Assembly (NCBI RefSeq): GCF_020360975.1
Contig: NW_025408673.1
Span: forward strand, 186,001 to 250,000
Direction: 5' to 3'
Source: Hirsutella rhossiliensis
Taxonomy: Eukaryota; Ascomycota; Sordariomycetes; Hypocreales; Ophiocordycipitaceae
DNA length: 64,000 nt
The notes under the pieces were generated by a model. The model did not search any database. It was not told where the DNA came from and saw nothing but the letters and a program-made list of their open reading frames with translations. How positions within the stretch are numbered: position 1 is the first letter of the stretch; every line of letters starts with the position of its first letter. The translations under genes were made by a program, and so were the position numbers. This document shows, piece by piece, positions 34,678 to 47,216 of the stretch.

Positions 34678-37600
34678 GTTGATTGAATGTATGAAAGGAG
34701 AATGCTTTGGTAGAGAGGAAAGTCGGTAGATGGACGTGGAAGTAAAATCCGAGTAGAGGAGGAATGACAGGAGTTAATAGCCTAGAAGACTGGTGTCTGG
34801 ATACCGTAGAAGCTGGTGTTGGATGCTGAGCTTTCTGAGTTGATGCCAAAGACCGCTCGGGCCCCCTCTCTTATAGTTTTGGGCTAATCACATTTCATGG
34901 CCATCTTTCACGCTCTCTTGCAATATACGAGTCAATGACGAGCAGGCATCACAATGTAATCAGTCACTAATTACTACTTGCATGCGTTCCCGAACACTAT
35001 AACACTCGCCTGTGTCTGAAACGCGCCGACGTTGGTAAGGCAGCCCTCTCTCCACTGCCCTGTGCCATCCGTATGTAAATCAGATGAAATAAGGACGGGA
35101 TACTAGCCATGCACCGTACGCGTCATGCAATGCCAAGTGTTGAGCGATAGGGGCATCCTCCTTGTTGTTCTTGGGCCTCTCCTACCTCATGTTAATTCTG
35201 GGGCACTCTACCAATCAACAGCCACCAGGAATACGTTTGTGAAGAAGTTGGACGTAGCAAACTTTACCATCGCTGGAGAGAACATAGATTATGTCCTCGT
35301 AGCCTCTGCCTGGTTGTCCATCATCTTGTCCTGTTTTCTGAAATATAGTCGAGCTCGGGCTACGAGCTCGGAAAGGTAATAGACGAGACACGTGTGCGAA
35401 TATCATCCATCGTTCGAGTAAATATCTTAGTTCTAGACTACAATAGGCAAAGCTTACAGATGGAGTAGTCGCCCTCGATGCTTGATTGTGGGGCTAGATC
35501 CGAATTGTATGCTTGAGTCTCCATAATCCGTCAAGTCAGTCGTGTATATTCATTATGTATTCCCATTTTCTATCGCACGCCTTCTACCAGGCTACAACTA
35601 CTTCGCTCGATCCTAACATCCTAACATGCATATCACCTGTATCTCAGGTTGCCCAAGCAGCGCCTAAGCTGGCCAAGTCACTATAGTGCAAGGAGGTGGC
35701 TCAGTTCTATATTACAACATACCAATCCTTCTTGTACGTAACTACATTGACCACAGAAGCCTCACTCGGCATAATCTGCTCCCCTGATGCCAAGCGACGA
35801 CGGTTTTATGGCCGCCTCTTTGAATAGCCACGTTTGAAATTACATGTTTTACTGGTCTCAGAATTCGCGTCACGTCCTGCTAATTTACAGACAGGTCCGC
35901 CCGATTTTGCGGGACCCTAATGGCACCTCGAACACATGTCCCCAACGGCTGGAAATGGCGAACATAAGCTCGAAAGCTCGGATAGATACGATATTGGGGA
36001 AGCCCGCGTTGATTGCGAAGCACGATTGCGGCGTATAAGCGAACCATGCCCTTTGAGTGGAATGGAATGCGCTGGACAGCTTGGAACGGTATACTCGATC
36101 TGCCAGGGGTTCGCTACTCGGCTTACTATTTCACCAGCTGCACTCGTCGTATAATCTCTCTGCTCTCTCGAGTTGTCGCGCATTGAAGCAGTTGAATTGG
36201 GCCCCCTCGGAATGGGCCAGTTCCACGCACGGGATCCATAGGAAAATCAAGGCGCATGGCGAGGATACGCTGGAGTCGTGACCACATGCTTTCGACCAAT
36301 GGGAACGCAGACAAGGGATCCCGCAAGCCAGCCCGTGGGATAGATGGTGTTGCGCCCTCGACATGCCCCAAAAGGTGTGCCTGGTTCCCAGAAGAGCATA
36401 GGAAGTTCATTTCTTGCATGACAATCACGACGTTGCTTGCATGGCAATGTGCATCTCCGTAATGCTTCTCACGAATATCATTGAGACGTGTCATGTGCTG
36501 TACCAGGCGCTACTCATGACAGCTGTTGTGCTGACTGACGATCGCTAGGGTCTGCCTATCCTGACAGCCGTCCCGCCAAAGGCCTTTGTCCATCCGGTTC
36601 ATCCGTGTGATCGTTGATGATCCGACCATCCTGATTCCACCCTGGGTTCTGTTTCAGCCAGAAGTTTAGAACTCCGAGAATCCGCCGCCAGAATGCGCCA
36701 TCCTTGGTGCGGCATTATACGACTGCGGATGCGCAAGTTGCAGAGTGCCTATGCCCAAGGCTGTAGTTGGACCAAACTCGTGTGCGTGCAGACTCTGCCA
36801 AGTAATGACCCTGCAAGCGTCTACGCTCTCCTAGTAGTTTCGGTTAACAGGGACTTGTCCTGGTTCAACCGGCAAGCTTCAAGCATTGGATGCTTTGCTT
36901 ATGGATCGTGAGGGAAGCGCAGCCCGCCAGTCGGCTGCTGCATAGTGGACTCTTACTAGTTCCCTCCTATTAGTCATGACGAATTGAAGACATAGTTTTG
37001 GACATGTCCCCATCTAGGACAGCATCATACGCGCCGCGTGCCGCGGAACCGGCCCGGGGCACCATGGTGGTCTATCGGACTTCACCCGCGGCCATTTATG
37101 GTGGAATGACAATGGGGCCGAACCCATGTCGCCAAGATGCAAATGCAAAGACATATTCCATCTGTAAGTTATTGCCCGACTCCTGGTCCATTGAGTCATG
37201 TCGTACAGCATGGCTCGAATCAGCGCCAAGGTATCTCACAGCAAGCGATAGTAGGAAAGATTGGCGCCAAGTCGTGGACAGTAAACATCACTATAATAGA
37301 AGTCCTAGCAAGTTGGGCCTATACAAATAGCTACGAGGCTGTCGCAACTGCTTATTGCAGACGTGGTCCGTACCTACGTTGTAGCAACGTACTATGGGGC
37401 CCGTGACTAGAGACCGGCGTTACGACAGCCAAAGGGCTAGAGTCCTGTGTCCATGAGGCCAGGTGGCCATTCGTCTACAAGGCACCCTGAGCAGACGCAT
37501 CTCTGTAAAGAGAGGCAGGAGGATTCAGCCCCCAAAACGATTACTATGCAACTACAGCGCCCCTGAGCATGAAACCGTTGGATCCCTGTGGTAAAGGGAT

Positions 37601-38682
37601 GGAGACGATTCGTGACAGTGGATTTCTAAAAAAAAAAAACTCCATCTAATCGGGGTCCCCTTTTCCGGGAAGGACAGCTTCGAGAATAGGGATGGATGTA
37701 GAGTAAGCTGGGCTCCCATCCTCGAGTCTGGCCTTAGCCAGCGCTCGTGATTATCCTGCTCGTAATAGGGCGTGCAACATTTTCAAGCTGGCGAAATTCA
37801 TACAATTCAGTACACGTATTCTTGCTGCTCTGACTCTCTGAGACTGACCACACGGGCCAAACCATGCAGCTCATCGAAGACGCACGGCACACGTTTCATA
37901 CCGAGAACTCGAAAAGCAACTTGCTCTGTGGCTGATGCTTTCTGAACGACATATACTCTGGGAATGAACGCACGCCATCCTCTGAATTGTGACGTGGATT
38001 CCTCCAACAACCGCGGCTTAATTATTTCGTCCTCCCGATTTTAACCAAAAGCTGTTCTGAGACTGATATGCGCCCGCACTACAGTTATACAGTACGTAAT
38101 TATACGATTAATAATTAAACTCCCTCTCCAAGTAAGTAGCCAGCGGCAAAAACAAACTCCGTCGCCGCCAAAAAGAGGCTTGTTTGGTGCATTTCGGCCC
38201 GCCATGATGACGTCGTCGATGCATGCCAGCGCGTCTATTGTGCCGTGGCGCGGGTGCTCAGGGGACACGCCACGTCCCCCTCCCAGCCTGTGCTCCGTGC
38301 TTCTCGCCAGCCGAATAGACCGAACGGATTGCTGCCGAAAAGAGAGCGGGCAGATTGGTCGGGCTGGTTGCTGCGGGCCGTCACTGCAGGCCGTCACCAA
38401 TCCAAGGGAGGGGGAAAAAGAAAATACGAACCTCGGAGTTTGCCGCCAGCCGAAAACCTCCATCAACGTCTGGTCATCCGTCATCCCGCCATTGTCACAC
38501 GCTCGCCGACGCTCGAAGTATGCCGCGGCCGCCTCGGCGCGTCAACCTCTGCCGCTCCGCTCGCTGCCCGTCGTTGCTGCTGAAGTGCTGAAGGAGGACA
38601 AAGGCGCGCTCTGACGGCCGACACCGCAACTCAAACGACGACAAGAACCAGAAGCGCGAGTCACCGAGGGCACGAGGACCCA
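34678..38682. other. 4-kb gene-poor region
   Basis: No supported gene. The DNA is mixed in composition and not RIP-saturated. It has only short frames with no domain (for example an 84-codon hydrophobic frame at 35125-35379). A 12-base A-run lies near 37,629. The last ~500 bp are the GC-rich promoter and leader of the MFS gene. Confidence 0.55.
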
Positions 38683-40664
38683 ATGGCCCGGGCCAAGACG
38701 ACGCCCGCCGAGGCCGAGGGCTCCGGCCGCCCGCCGCCCCGGGCCGCCGACCGCACCCTCTCCTCCGGTTCCTTCCACGCCGGCGCCCCGATCCCGACCC
38801 TCGCTTCGGCCCTGCGCCGCGCCCCGACACACCGCTACCAGACCTTCCCCACCAAGCCGCCCAAGGCGCCCGTCGACCGCCGCCGCCGCCGGTCCTCGGC
38901 CTCGACCTCGTCCGACTCCACCTCGTCGTCGTCGTCTTCGTCGGCATCTCCAGCCTCGCGTCACTCGTCCTCGGCCTCCTCGTCGACAGACTCGTCAGAC
39001 TCGGCCTCGCAGCACGACCAGACGCCTCTCCCCGTGCGCCAGCTCCTCCTCCTCGCCCTCCTCTCCCTCTCGGAGCAAACCGCCCTCAACTCCATCTCCC
39101 CTTACCTCCCCGGGATGGTGTCGTCGATGCCCGGCGTGCCCCCGGGCCAGGGCGGCCTATACGTCGGCATCCTCGCCAGCGCCTTTGCCCTCGCCCAGCT
39201 CTCCACCAACCTGCTCTGGGGCTGGGCCTCGGACCTCGTCGGCCGCAAGCCCGTCCTGCTCGCCGGCACCGCCTCCCTCGCCGCCTGCTTCGCCGCCTTT
39301 GGCCTGTGCCGCCGCTACTGGCACGTCGTCGTCGTCCACGTCGCCATGGGCCTGCTCAACGGCAACGCCGCCTGCGTTCCTACGGTCCTTGGCGAGGTCA
39401 CCGATCGCTCAAACCAGAGCAAGGCCTTCACCTATCTGCCCGTCATCTACTCCCTTGGCGGCATCACCGGCCCTGCTCTCGGCGGCCTCCTCGTCGGGCG
39501 CATCTTCGGACCCCAGTACCCATATCTCGCCCCCAATCTCTTCGCCGCCACCTTGCTGGCCCTCAGCGTCGTCGTCGTCGGCATCTGGTTCCGCGAGACC
39601 CTCGACCAGAGCGGCGTCGGGCCCTGGAAGCCCCTCTGGATCCGCCGACTCTCCTCCTGGCTCCGCCGCCCGGGCCGCCCCAAGCTCAACAGGAACTCGT
39701 GGAGTACGCGCTGGCCGCAGGGCCATGCGGACCACCGACGGCCCCTGCTCTCGCCTCCGTCCCCCTCCTCGTCTGCTGACAACGACGACGACGACGATCA
39801 AAACGACGTCGCCGCCGCCATCAATGTTGACGACGACGACGAGCTCGACAAATCCGGCTCCGGCGGCCACAAGCCCGTCTGGAGAGACCTCCTCAACCAC
39901 ACCACCATCACCTTGCTCGCCACCTACCTCGTCTTCCAGCTCTCCAACATCAGCTTCAACAGCTTGTACCCCATCTTCGCCGCCGCCCGGCCCCCCACGG
40001 GCCGCCAGCTCGGCCCCGGCAACATCGGCGTCAGCCTCAGCCTCGCCGGCCTCGCCACCATCATCTTCCAGGCCTTTCTGTACCAGCCCCTCCAGGCCAA
40101 GATGGGCAACCTTGGCACGTACCGGTTCGCGCTGCTCGGCATCGCCGTCAGCATGGTTCTGATGCCCTGGGTCGGCTATCTCGACGACGACCCGCCCCTC
40201 GGCATCGGGACTGGCCGGCTGTGGCTGTACGTGGAGCTTGGACTTGTCCTCATCCTCAAGAACATTTGCGCCGTTGGCGGCTTGTCGAGCGTGATGCTAC
40301 TGGTAGGCCCCCCTCCACTCTCGCTACTAATGACACGGCCAGCTCCAACGCACTGCTGACATGCACCGGACAGATCACAAACTCAGCCCCCTCCCACGCC
40401 AGCCTCGGTACTCTCAACGGCGTGGCTCAGACCCTTTCCGCCCTGGGCCGTAGCTTTGGGCCCTTTGTCTCGGGCGGCCTCTTTACTCTGTCCATCAACG
40501 TCCGCCCCAAGGGTGAGGCCCTCGCCTGGAGCGTCTTTGGCGGCCTGGCCCTCGCCGGCTGGGTTGGCTCCATGTTCATCCGCGGCGTCGGCCTCGAGAG
40601 TGAGGACTGGGAGGGCGGCGACGAGGACTACGACCAGCCAGACCGCCGTAGTGGTTCCGTATAG
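38683..40664 (+). CDS. MFS transporter with long Ser-rich N-terminus
   Basis: Predicted 636 aa, exons 38683-40302 and 40374-40664; the 71-nt intron has a CTGAC branch and ACAG acceptor, and splicing joins SSVMLL to ITNSAPSHASLG in frame. Residues 1-110 are an unstructured cytosolic tail with a serine run (70-105). The membrane part starts at PVRQLLLLALLSLSEQTALN and has the MFS loop 2-3 motif WGWASDLVGRKPVLL. A long central cytosolic loop (about 325-400) contains an Asp-rich stretch. The C-terminal half includes ITNSAPSHASLGTLNGVAQT. The sequence resembles the TetA/zinc-induced-facilitator-like drug:proton antiporter branch of fungal MFS proteins; the substrate is unknown. The acidic loop could bind metal or be regulatory, which is inference. 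Confidence 0.9.
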
Positions 40665-41026
40665 GCAGCCGTTCTCCCGATCCCATGCCCGTCGTCTTTT
40701 GGGCATCGGGGAGCTTGTAATGCACGTAGACGAGGGAATGAGTCTAGATTTCAAAAAAAAAAAAGAAGGCGTGTTTAACGGGACATACATAGCAGACAGC
40801 CGGCGGTGAAAAGGGGGGGAGCTTTTTGCCTTGGTCAACTCCTCAGAGCTTGACCATTACTGGACTGGAGGTTCCAACACCAGTGGCAGCTTCGACATTC
40901 AAATAGTCAAAATGATTGCTACCAGAACCCTGACATCCCCTCGCGCAGAGCCAACTTGGCCAAGTACACGGCGAGGTGATACGACTCACTCCATTGCGGC
41001 CTGTAACCCGTCCAGTCCATCCACCA
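40665..41026. other. short convergent intergenic region
   Basis: 3' flanks of the MFS gene and the hypothetical gene; a 12-base A-run near 40,752. Nothing else is seen. Confidence 0.6.
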
Positions 41027-41661
41027 TCAGTACCAAGTCGGCGCTCGCTGCCAATGCCGCAGCATCGTGTCAACGGCTGTATTCCACTCCTGCTCAAAGC
41101 AGGCCGCCAGCTTGGCCACATCGTCGACGCTCGGCCGCATAGGGCCCCACATCTCGGGCCGCGCCGCCTCTGCCGCCGCAAACGCGGTAATCAGCCCGTC
41201 GTCCTTGATCGTTCGGAGGCAGAGCCAGGCCAAATTCCAGCTGCGATTGCTGTTGGGGTCGCTTCTGACCCGACGGTAAGCCTCCCGTACGACGTCGCCG
41301 GAGAATGGGTAGCTCCTCGTGAGACCGCGCAACTCCGTCAGGAGCTGGTTGCTGTTGACGTAGTGAACCCAGGCTGCCGTCATGGGCTTCTGGAAGGCCT
41401 TTGCGTCGGCTTCATCCTCGCACGACGCGGCTATACGCTCGATGCGGCAGAGCTCTGTGAGCGTGTTCACTCGGTGTGTCGTGAGACAGTCGACCAGCTG
41501 CAGGATTGACGACTGGCGGGGAGAAGCCAGACAAAAGGATTAAACTCAGCATCGGGGTGAGAAGGGGGACGGTGGATATCAGATGACATTGCACTCACCT
41601 TGGGCCTGTTGGATTTGCTGCTGCCCTTGGAGCTGACACTGCCGCTGCGACTCGACGACAT
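41027..41661 (-). CDS. conserved-looking hypothetical protein, helical, 182 aa
   Basis: Two exons: 41661-41599 and 41512-41027. The 86-nt intron has donor GTGAGT and acceptor GCCAG; a GCTGAG near the middle may be the branch. The first exon encodes a Ser/Lys-rich tail (MSSSRSGSVSSKGSSK); the second starts SSILQLVDCLTTHRVNT and continues as an even, mostly helical, stop-free domain with tryptophans (WVHYVNS, WNLAWLCLR, MWGPMR, QEWNTAV, HWQRAPTWY at the end). There is no membrane segment or signal peptide. I do not recognise the family. The gene is supported by the intron splicing two frames into one sensible protein and by the good start context; function is unknown. Confidence 0.65.
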
Positions 41662-43659
41662 TGTAGTGGTGAGGTGTTATGGGCAGATATGGAATGAGGA
41701 GAAAGAGGGCTGCCGTGACTCGTCCTGGCAAGAAGACAAGATGGATGCGTTTGGAGTCGCTGGTTTCCAAGTGTCGAGAAGCTTTGAGTCGCCAAGTTGC
41801 AGCGGCTGGACGCTAGAGAGCTGCTGGGTTCCGAGGTTTAGAAGCCTCCTCCCTCTTATAGCGAGGAGTGTCTCGAGCACTTCTGGGCCTCTGCCAGCCC
41901 TGTGTTTTCAACTGTTATCAACCGTCCACGGGACTCGTGATGTGTCGGCTGAATGGGGAGTAACAACGAGACTCTGAGGCCGCACTGCATCAGCGGGCGA
42001 AAGGGAAGGCTGAAGGGGAGGGGTTCAGTTTGATACGCCACCATCATGAGGCTCTCCCCTTGCTCTTGCACGCAAAGCCGTGCCCGCCAGAAGTCCGCTC
42101 CCTTTTTACCGGCTAACTGCCTAGGGGGGCTGGGAGTGTGCTACATGACAGAAGGGGAACAAAGCGGCTTCGGCTTGTATTAAGTGCCGGCAGCCCCCCA
42201 GCAAGCCGGTCATGCTATGCGTTTTGGATCTGCTCGACGCTTTTCTCGGTGATCGGCTGCGTCAGCCGCGGCCCCAGAGTGACCAGCAGGACTCAAAGAC
42301 CAGGCATGCCGGGCACCAGCCCCGTTGCGGGTGCGACAAGGAAGAGGGAAAGGAGGGGGTCCGGCTGAGAAGAAGATGACTGCCGCTGGTTGGGGGCGTT
42401 GACACACGTCGAGATGTCGCGCTTGCCGGGCTCGGCGCAGCAAAACGGGTCTTCAGAAACATCCTAAAAGGGGTAAGGGGACCGACGAGGTGGCGTCCCG
42501 AGCGAGGCAGGCCTGGGGTGCAGAGAGGACCAGACAGCCGTGGGGATGTCTAGTACGGTCTCCATGAGTGCCGGAGCAAGCGGCTGGTGCATCCTGACGT
42601 CCATGGGTTGGGTTCCGCAGTCCGTGCCCACGACATAGTTGAATTCCGCGGGGGAACGAGTCCCTGTCAACGGGTAGGAGGAGCAACAAGTTGACTGGTC
42701 AGCTTCAGCTAGGCTTCCCAGAAGAGGGGTGGGTGCATCGATGGCTGATTGAGCACCTTGACGCGCAAAGGATGAGGTTCCCTGCGAGCGTCCGATAGGC
42801 GCTGAGATGCGGTGCAGGTGAAGCCTTCTGTCGAGGCTTGTACCCTCATACGCCAGGCCCACGTGGGACGGGCAGATTCCGCCCAAGGCCGTCGTCAGCA
42901 GGCGCGGAAGCTTTGCTGATCACAGTCTGCGAAGCAACGGGGGGCGCGCTTCGCTTGCGCCGATGGCGCCGCCCGCGCTTGTGAGCGGTGCTGACGAGAG
43001 CGGGCCGACGCTGTGACAGCCACGCCAGGGGACCACCGGTGAGGTGAGACGAGCTGTCTTGTCCCCCTCTGGGATGCCTCCTGGACGTTGGTTGCTATTC
43101 TCAGCTCAGCCCTATGCTGCCCTGGCTGGCCTTGACGACGCTCGAGGAACAAGGACAGAGTTCGGCGGTCCGTCGTTTCAACAGGAGTGGCTTGGCGTCC
43201 AATATCCGTGCCGTCTGTCAGTTGGCAGTTGGCAAAAGCATGCCGCCATTGCCGCGTCTCTACGGAGTAGTGCGGCCCAAGCAAGAAGGGCCCGGGGGCT
43301 GTCGATCCTCGTCTGGCTTGGCGTGCTGAAACAATAGACAGGTTCCTGGGTCATTTCGGGTTTTGACGTGCTCCAGAAGAGTGTCGGCGACGAAGAGGAG
43401 GAAGAAGAAAGGAAAGACCAGGTCCTACCGTATTCCGTGGTGTGCAGCGAGCAAAGGTAGCCAGTACAGGCACTAGCCGCTCCAGCCTGGCACGGCAACT
43501 CCCGCTCGGCCGCGAATTCCGTGCTCCGCTCATGTACCGTGTACTCGACGCCCGCGGCGTGGCCGGATAAACACCGGTAATACTAGATCCTCCCCGATCC
43601 GAGGCTGCAATGCCAGCTCGTCGAATCCAACCAGGCCATTGACCACGACGTCGCCCAGC
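41662..43659. other. 2-kb intergenic region
   Basis: No supported gene; GC-balanced sequence with overlapping short frames on both strands. A TACGGAGTA word is at 43261-43269. The last ~150 bp form the promoter/leader of the uS14m gene. Confidence 0.55.
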
Positions 43660-44113
43660 ATGTCTATGTTTCGCGCCAAGAAGCTCGATCTGGGCTGCTT
43701 CATCAAGCCGCGGACGATCCGCGACCACACCAAGCGCAAGGTCTTTGAGGACTTCGAGACGCAAAGGTCCCCCCTCTCCTTGGTCCACGACAAGACACCC
43801 GTACTGACAGAGGCAAACGATCAGACAAGCGCTTCGCTACATTATCCGAAACACCACTCTTCCGCCCCGGGTGCGCGCCGAGGCTCAGCTGCAGCTTACC
43901 CAGACGCACGCCTACACGCGCCCGACGCAGATCCGGAATCGGTGCATCATGGGCGGCAAGGGTCGCGGCATCCTCAGCGACTTCAAGATGTCGAGGGTTA
44001 GTGCTGATGCCGGCTTGGGCTTGCCATGCACGACATCTAACCACGCGCAGTTCAACTTTCGACTAGAGGCTATGGCCGGCAATCTGCCCGGTGTCAAGAG
44101 GGCAAGCTGGTAA
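43660..44113 (+). CDS. MRP2: mitochondrial small-subunit ribosomal protein uS14m
   Basis: Predicted 113 aa in three exons: 43660-43766, 43825-43996, 44051-44113. The introns (58 and 54 nt) leave MSMFRAKKLDLG...ETQR joined to QALRYIIRNTTLPPRVR and then SR joined to FNFRLEAMAGNLPGVKRASW. The hallmarks of uS14 are the basic N-terminus, the RNTTLPPRVRAEAQLQL stretch and the C-terminal SR.xFR...GxLPGxxxASW motif, which binds the 3' domain of small-subunit rRNA. The zinc-binding cysteines of some bacterial S14 proteins are absent, as in the mitochondrial (C-minus) form. It acts in the mitoribosome. The gene symbol follows the yeast orthologue name and is by homology. Confidence 0.93.
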
Positions 44114-44748
44114 GGTGACACCGGCTCTATATTGAGAGGGGGATGGACGAGTCTGGACATGCCGTAGGATCGCAATGGCAGCGTTATACAATTGAACATG
44201 ACGAAAACTACCGTGAGGACGGGATGCTTGTCAATGGCTTTCTGTGTTCCAGGCATCACAGACAGACACTTGATGTGTCGTTGTATGATTTGGCAAGGGT
44301 TCCGGATGCATGACAATTACCTTGTAAACCAAATATTTTCCATGACACGCCAGATTCACAGGCAAAAGGAAGAAAATAAAGTCTCGTCTACCGGGGGCAA
44401 GCATTGGCGACAAGTATTAATGGCTTTTTGCTGCCTAAAAGCGTGAGGTCATATGAGGCAAAAAGTGCACCAATGACTCTACTCTACGGTGCGATATTCA
44501 CAGTGCGGACGCGGCAAACTCTCAACGCACTAGGTACCTCCATTCATTGTAGTCCCCCAGCCTCGCCACGCTCGCTCCGCAACTTCCTTCAACTTCGTCG
44601 CACACAAACGCACCAAGCTCCAACACTGCCATTTCCTCTTGCTCACGCAGCCTCGCCTCTATCCCTCTCCGACTTGAGACAAACTACAGACCACTTCCGC
44701 ACATTGCACCACTGCCCTTTCCCCGAATAAAACCACACAACCGCCACC
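44114..44748. other. intergenic region between uS14m and CWC25
   Basis: Same-strand neighbours separated by 635 bp. The last ~200 bp are pyrimidine-rich (CCTCGCC, CTCCGC), typical of a fungal housekeeping promoter and 5' UTR, ending in ACCGCCACCATGGG, a strong start context. No gene. Confidence 0.6.
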
Positions 44749-45975
44749 ATGGGAGGCGGCGATCTCAATCTCAAAAAGTCGTTCCACCCGACGCTGAGAC
44801 GTAACCAGGCGGCCGTCTACGATGAGGAACAAAAAGCCCTCGCCGAGCGCAAGCGAACCCAGCAGCGCATCAATGAGATCAAAGAGGAGCGAGCAAAGGA
44901 AGAGCTCCAGCGGCAACTCGAGGCTGCGGGCGGCAGGAAACGAGTCGACCGCGTCGACTGGATGTACCAGGGCCCAACCGATGGCCAGGCCGGCACCACC
45001 GAAGAGCAGGAGGCGTACCTGCTGGGGAGGCGCAGGATCGATACCCTGATCAAGGGCACAGAACACAAGAACCTGGAAAAAGCGGCCGGCCAAGAGAGCT
45101 TCATGGCCCTCCAAAACGCCAACAGTGCCCGCGACACGGCCGCCAAGATCCGAGACGACCCTCTGCTGGCCATCAAGCGTCAGGAGCAAGCAGCCTACGA
45201 CGCCATGATGAACGACCCAACCAAGCGGCAACAGCTGCTCTCCTCGATGGGTATCGGAGGTCAAGAAAAGAGCCACAGGCCAAAGGAAAAAGATGGCAAG
45301 CACAGACGGAAACATGACGGGCATCGGAGTCGTGATGCGGACGAAGACGCTCATCGGTCCCGTCGCCGCCATCGCTCAATCTCACGCTCCCGCAGTCCCC
45401 GGCGCCACCGCGACGACTCTGAAAAGCACGAGCGCCACCGCAGGCACAGGCGGTCGCGGGATGGACCGGGGGGTTGCCAACTCGGAACTGGCCGTCGCAG
45501 AGATTGTGACGAGCACCCACCTGACTCTAGATCTGACCAAGAGCGCTCGCGCCTACGCAGCGCGTCTCCCAGTGGACGTTACGGACGCTGGAGTGACGAC
45601 TCACGCGAACAAGCTCCAGAGCGTCAAAGACGGCGAGACCAAAGCCACCGGGGGAGCCACAGAGACGCTCCCAGGTACAGCAACGCTGGACCACGAGCCA
45701 GAAGGGAAGAAAAAGACGAACGTGACGTGGACTCTGAACGCGCGCGCAAGCTGGAAGCCATGCAATCGGCGGCATCGCAGCTGGACCAAGACCGCTCGGC
45801 CCGGCTCGCAGCACTAGAGGATCGCGAGCGTGCTGCACGAGAGGCCGACAACAAAGCACGGGAGCGTGCAGGGGAGCGGGGCTTCGTCAATGGGCTGCAC
45901 AAACAGGCAGAGAAGCTCGATCTTGCGGAGAGGATGGGAAGGGGCCGGCAGGGCTACCAGAGAGACGACGACTGA
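44749..45975 (+). CDS. CWC25: pre-mRNA-splicing factor Cwc25
   Basis: Single exon, 408 aa. The N-terminal Cir/Cwc25 domain is unmistakable: [20 protein letters not shown], then a coiled-coil rich in Glu/Arg (about 25-65) and the WMYQGP motif near residue 76. The middle shows [11 protein letters not shown] and [11 protein letters not shown]. Residues 185-330 are Arg/Ser/His/Asp-rich (RS-like, with [11 protein letters not shown]), followed by another charged helix. Cwc25 joins the activated spliceosome and promotes the first transesterification step. The length is normal for filamentous fungi, longer than the yeast protein because of the RS-like region. Nuclear location is expected. Lack of introns in the gene is common for this family. 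Confidence 0.95.
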   Translation: MGGGDLNLKKSFHPTLRRNQAAVYDEEQKALAERKRTQQRINEIKEERAKEELQRQLEAAGGRKRVDRVDWMYQGPTDGQAGTTEEQEAYLLGRRRIDTLIKGTEHKNLEKAAGQESFMALQNANSARDTAAKIRDDPLLAIKRQEQAAYDAMMNDPTKRQQLLSSMGIGGQEKSHRPKEKDGKHRRKHDGHRSRDADEDAHRSRRRHRSISRSRSPRRHRDDSEKHERHRRHRRSRDGPGGCQLGTGRRRDCDEHPPDSRSDQERSRLRSASPSGRYGRWSDDSREQAPERQRRRDQSHRGSHRDAPRYSNAGPRARREEKDERDVDSERARKLEAMQSAASQLDQDRSARLAALEDRERAAREADNKARERAGERGFVNGLHKQAEKLDLAERMGRGRQGYQRDDD

Positions 45976-47216
45976 GCAGCTGGCAGTGACATTTGCCTGA
46001 AGGCACTGGGTGCCTATTTCTTTCATGGATGGGACGCGGCATGGAAGCGATTTATTGCAGTTTGGGAATAGATTTTGCACTCGAACGGAAGCGATGTTGC
46101 ATCCTTGTAAATAGCAATCAACATGACAGCTGCACAAACACATGTTGAAGATGATTTCCTTGTGCCAGCGCTGGAAACTGACCTCACGAGCAGCCAAAAT
46201 GAACAGTAGCCAGTCGGAGGCCTCGGAGGCCACAGAGGCCACAATAGCTTAGACTTGAAAGAGTGCAAAGGTTGAGTAGCCATTTCCGGGCTTCATGTGC
46301 AGGCACAGAGAGGCAAGTATAGAAGAGAGATCGGGGGGTTAACAGATGGGCACCGAGATTTGTGAGTGCTTTGCTAGCGACAAAGATATAGTAGATCACG
46401 TGCGCAGGTCGAACAAGTGTCCCCTCTTTTGCTGTGCTTGTTGATGGCGAAGGATGTAATTTTCATGCATGCTTGGGATCGCAAATAGGCATAGGCAATC
46501 AACCTTGGCTGTCTGGTCAACAAGGCATTGATGAGGCTTGTTTTGTTGCCGCGGTCAACATCCACCTGGTCCTTGCTCCATCACTGCCGTCACCTGCTTG
46601 CAGCTTTACACTCAGGCTGCCTGTCAAACCCTCTCCACTCGCCGGTAACCTTGTTAAGTTTTTGCTTGCTTTTCTTGTCATGGGCACGACGAGGCGCCAC
46701 CTTGGCTTCCAATCCCGCTGGTGGTGGACGGCCAAAGTGGTGACCTCGGCGGTACATGCGTCGAGGCTAATGGCTTGGCTTCGGCCCGCCCCTTGACGTC
46801 TCTTTTGAGGACGCAACTTCAAGTGTCAAGTAGCTGCCAAGTACCCGGTAGAGGGTACAACGGGGCCCATTCCCATATTACATGAGCTGGGTCCCTTTTC
46901 CCACTTCCTGACCTCATCATCCATCCATCCTCCATCTTCGCCTCCGTATCATCTTGTCTGCCTCTTGCGCTGCCACGCCTCCCTCTACGCCGAACCGATC
47001 CTCATCGCTTGCGCCCGCCTCGACGATTTCTGCTTGTCGCCCTCGATACTTTTGCATTCCGCGCCTCAACACGAATCCCCAACCTGGGCCAAACAATCAA
47101 CGATTCTCGACGACTCTCGACGACTCCGATCCCATTCTGCCGACAAGAAAGAAGCACTTTTTGCCCCTGGCACTCGGCCAACCCAGTCTCCGTTGCCACC
47201 ACATCGCCGAGTCGAG
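45976..47216. other. intergenic region upstream of RHO3
   Basis: About 1.2 kb without a supported gene. The 200-250 bp before the Rho3 ATG are C/T-rich (leader). Short frames in this leader may be upstream ORFs, but none is claimed. Confidence 0.55.

Noticed and set aside
35125..35379. 84-codon frame with a hydrophobic segment
   Set aside because: Short, isolated, no conserved motif or start context; expected by chance in a 4-kb gene-free region.
21156..43269. Recurring TACTCCGTA/TACGGAGTA word (21156, 24752, 43261)
   Set aside because: Three copies in 64 kb is only slightly above chance for a 9-mer on both strands, and the positions relative to genes are inconsistent.
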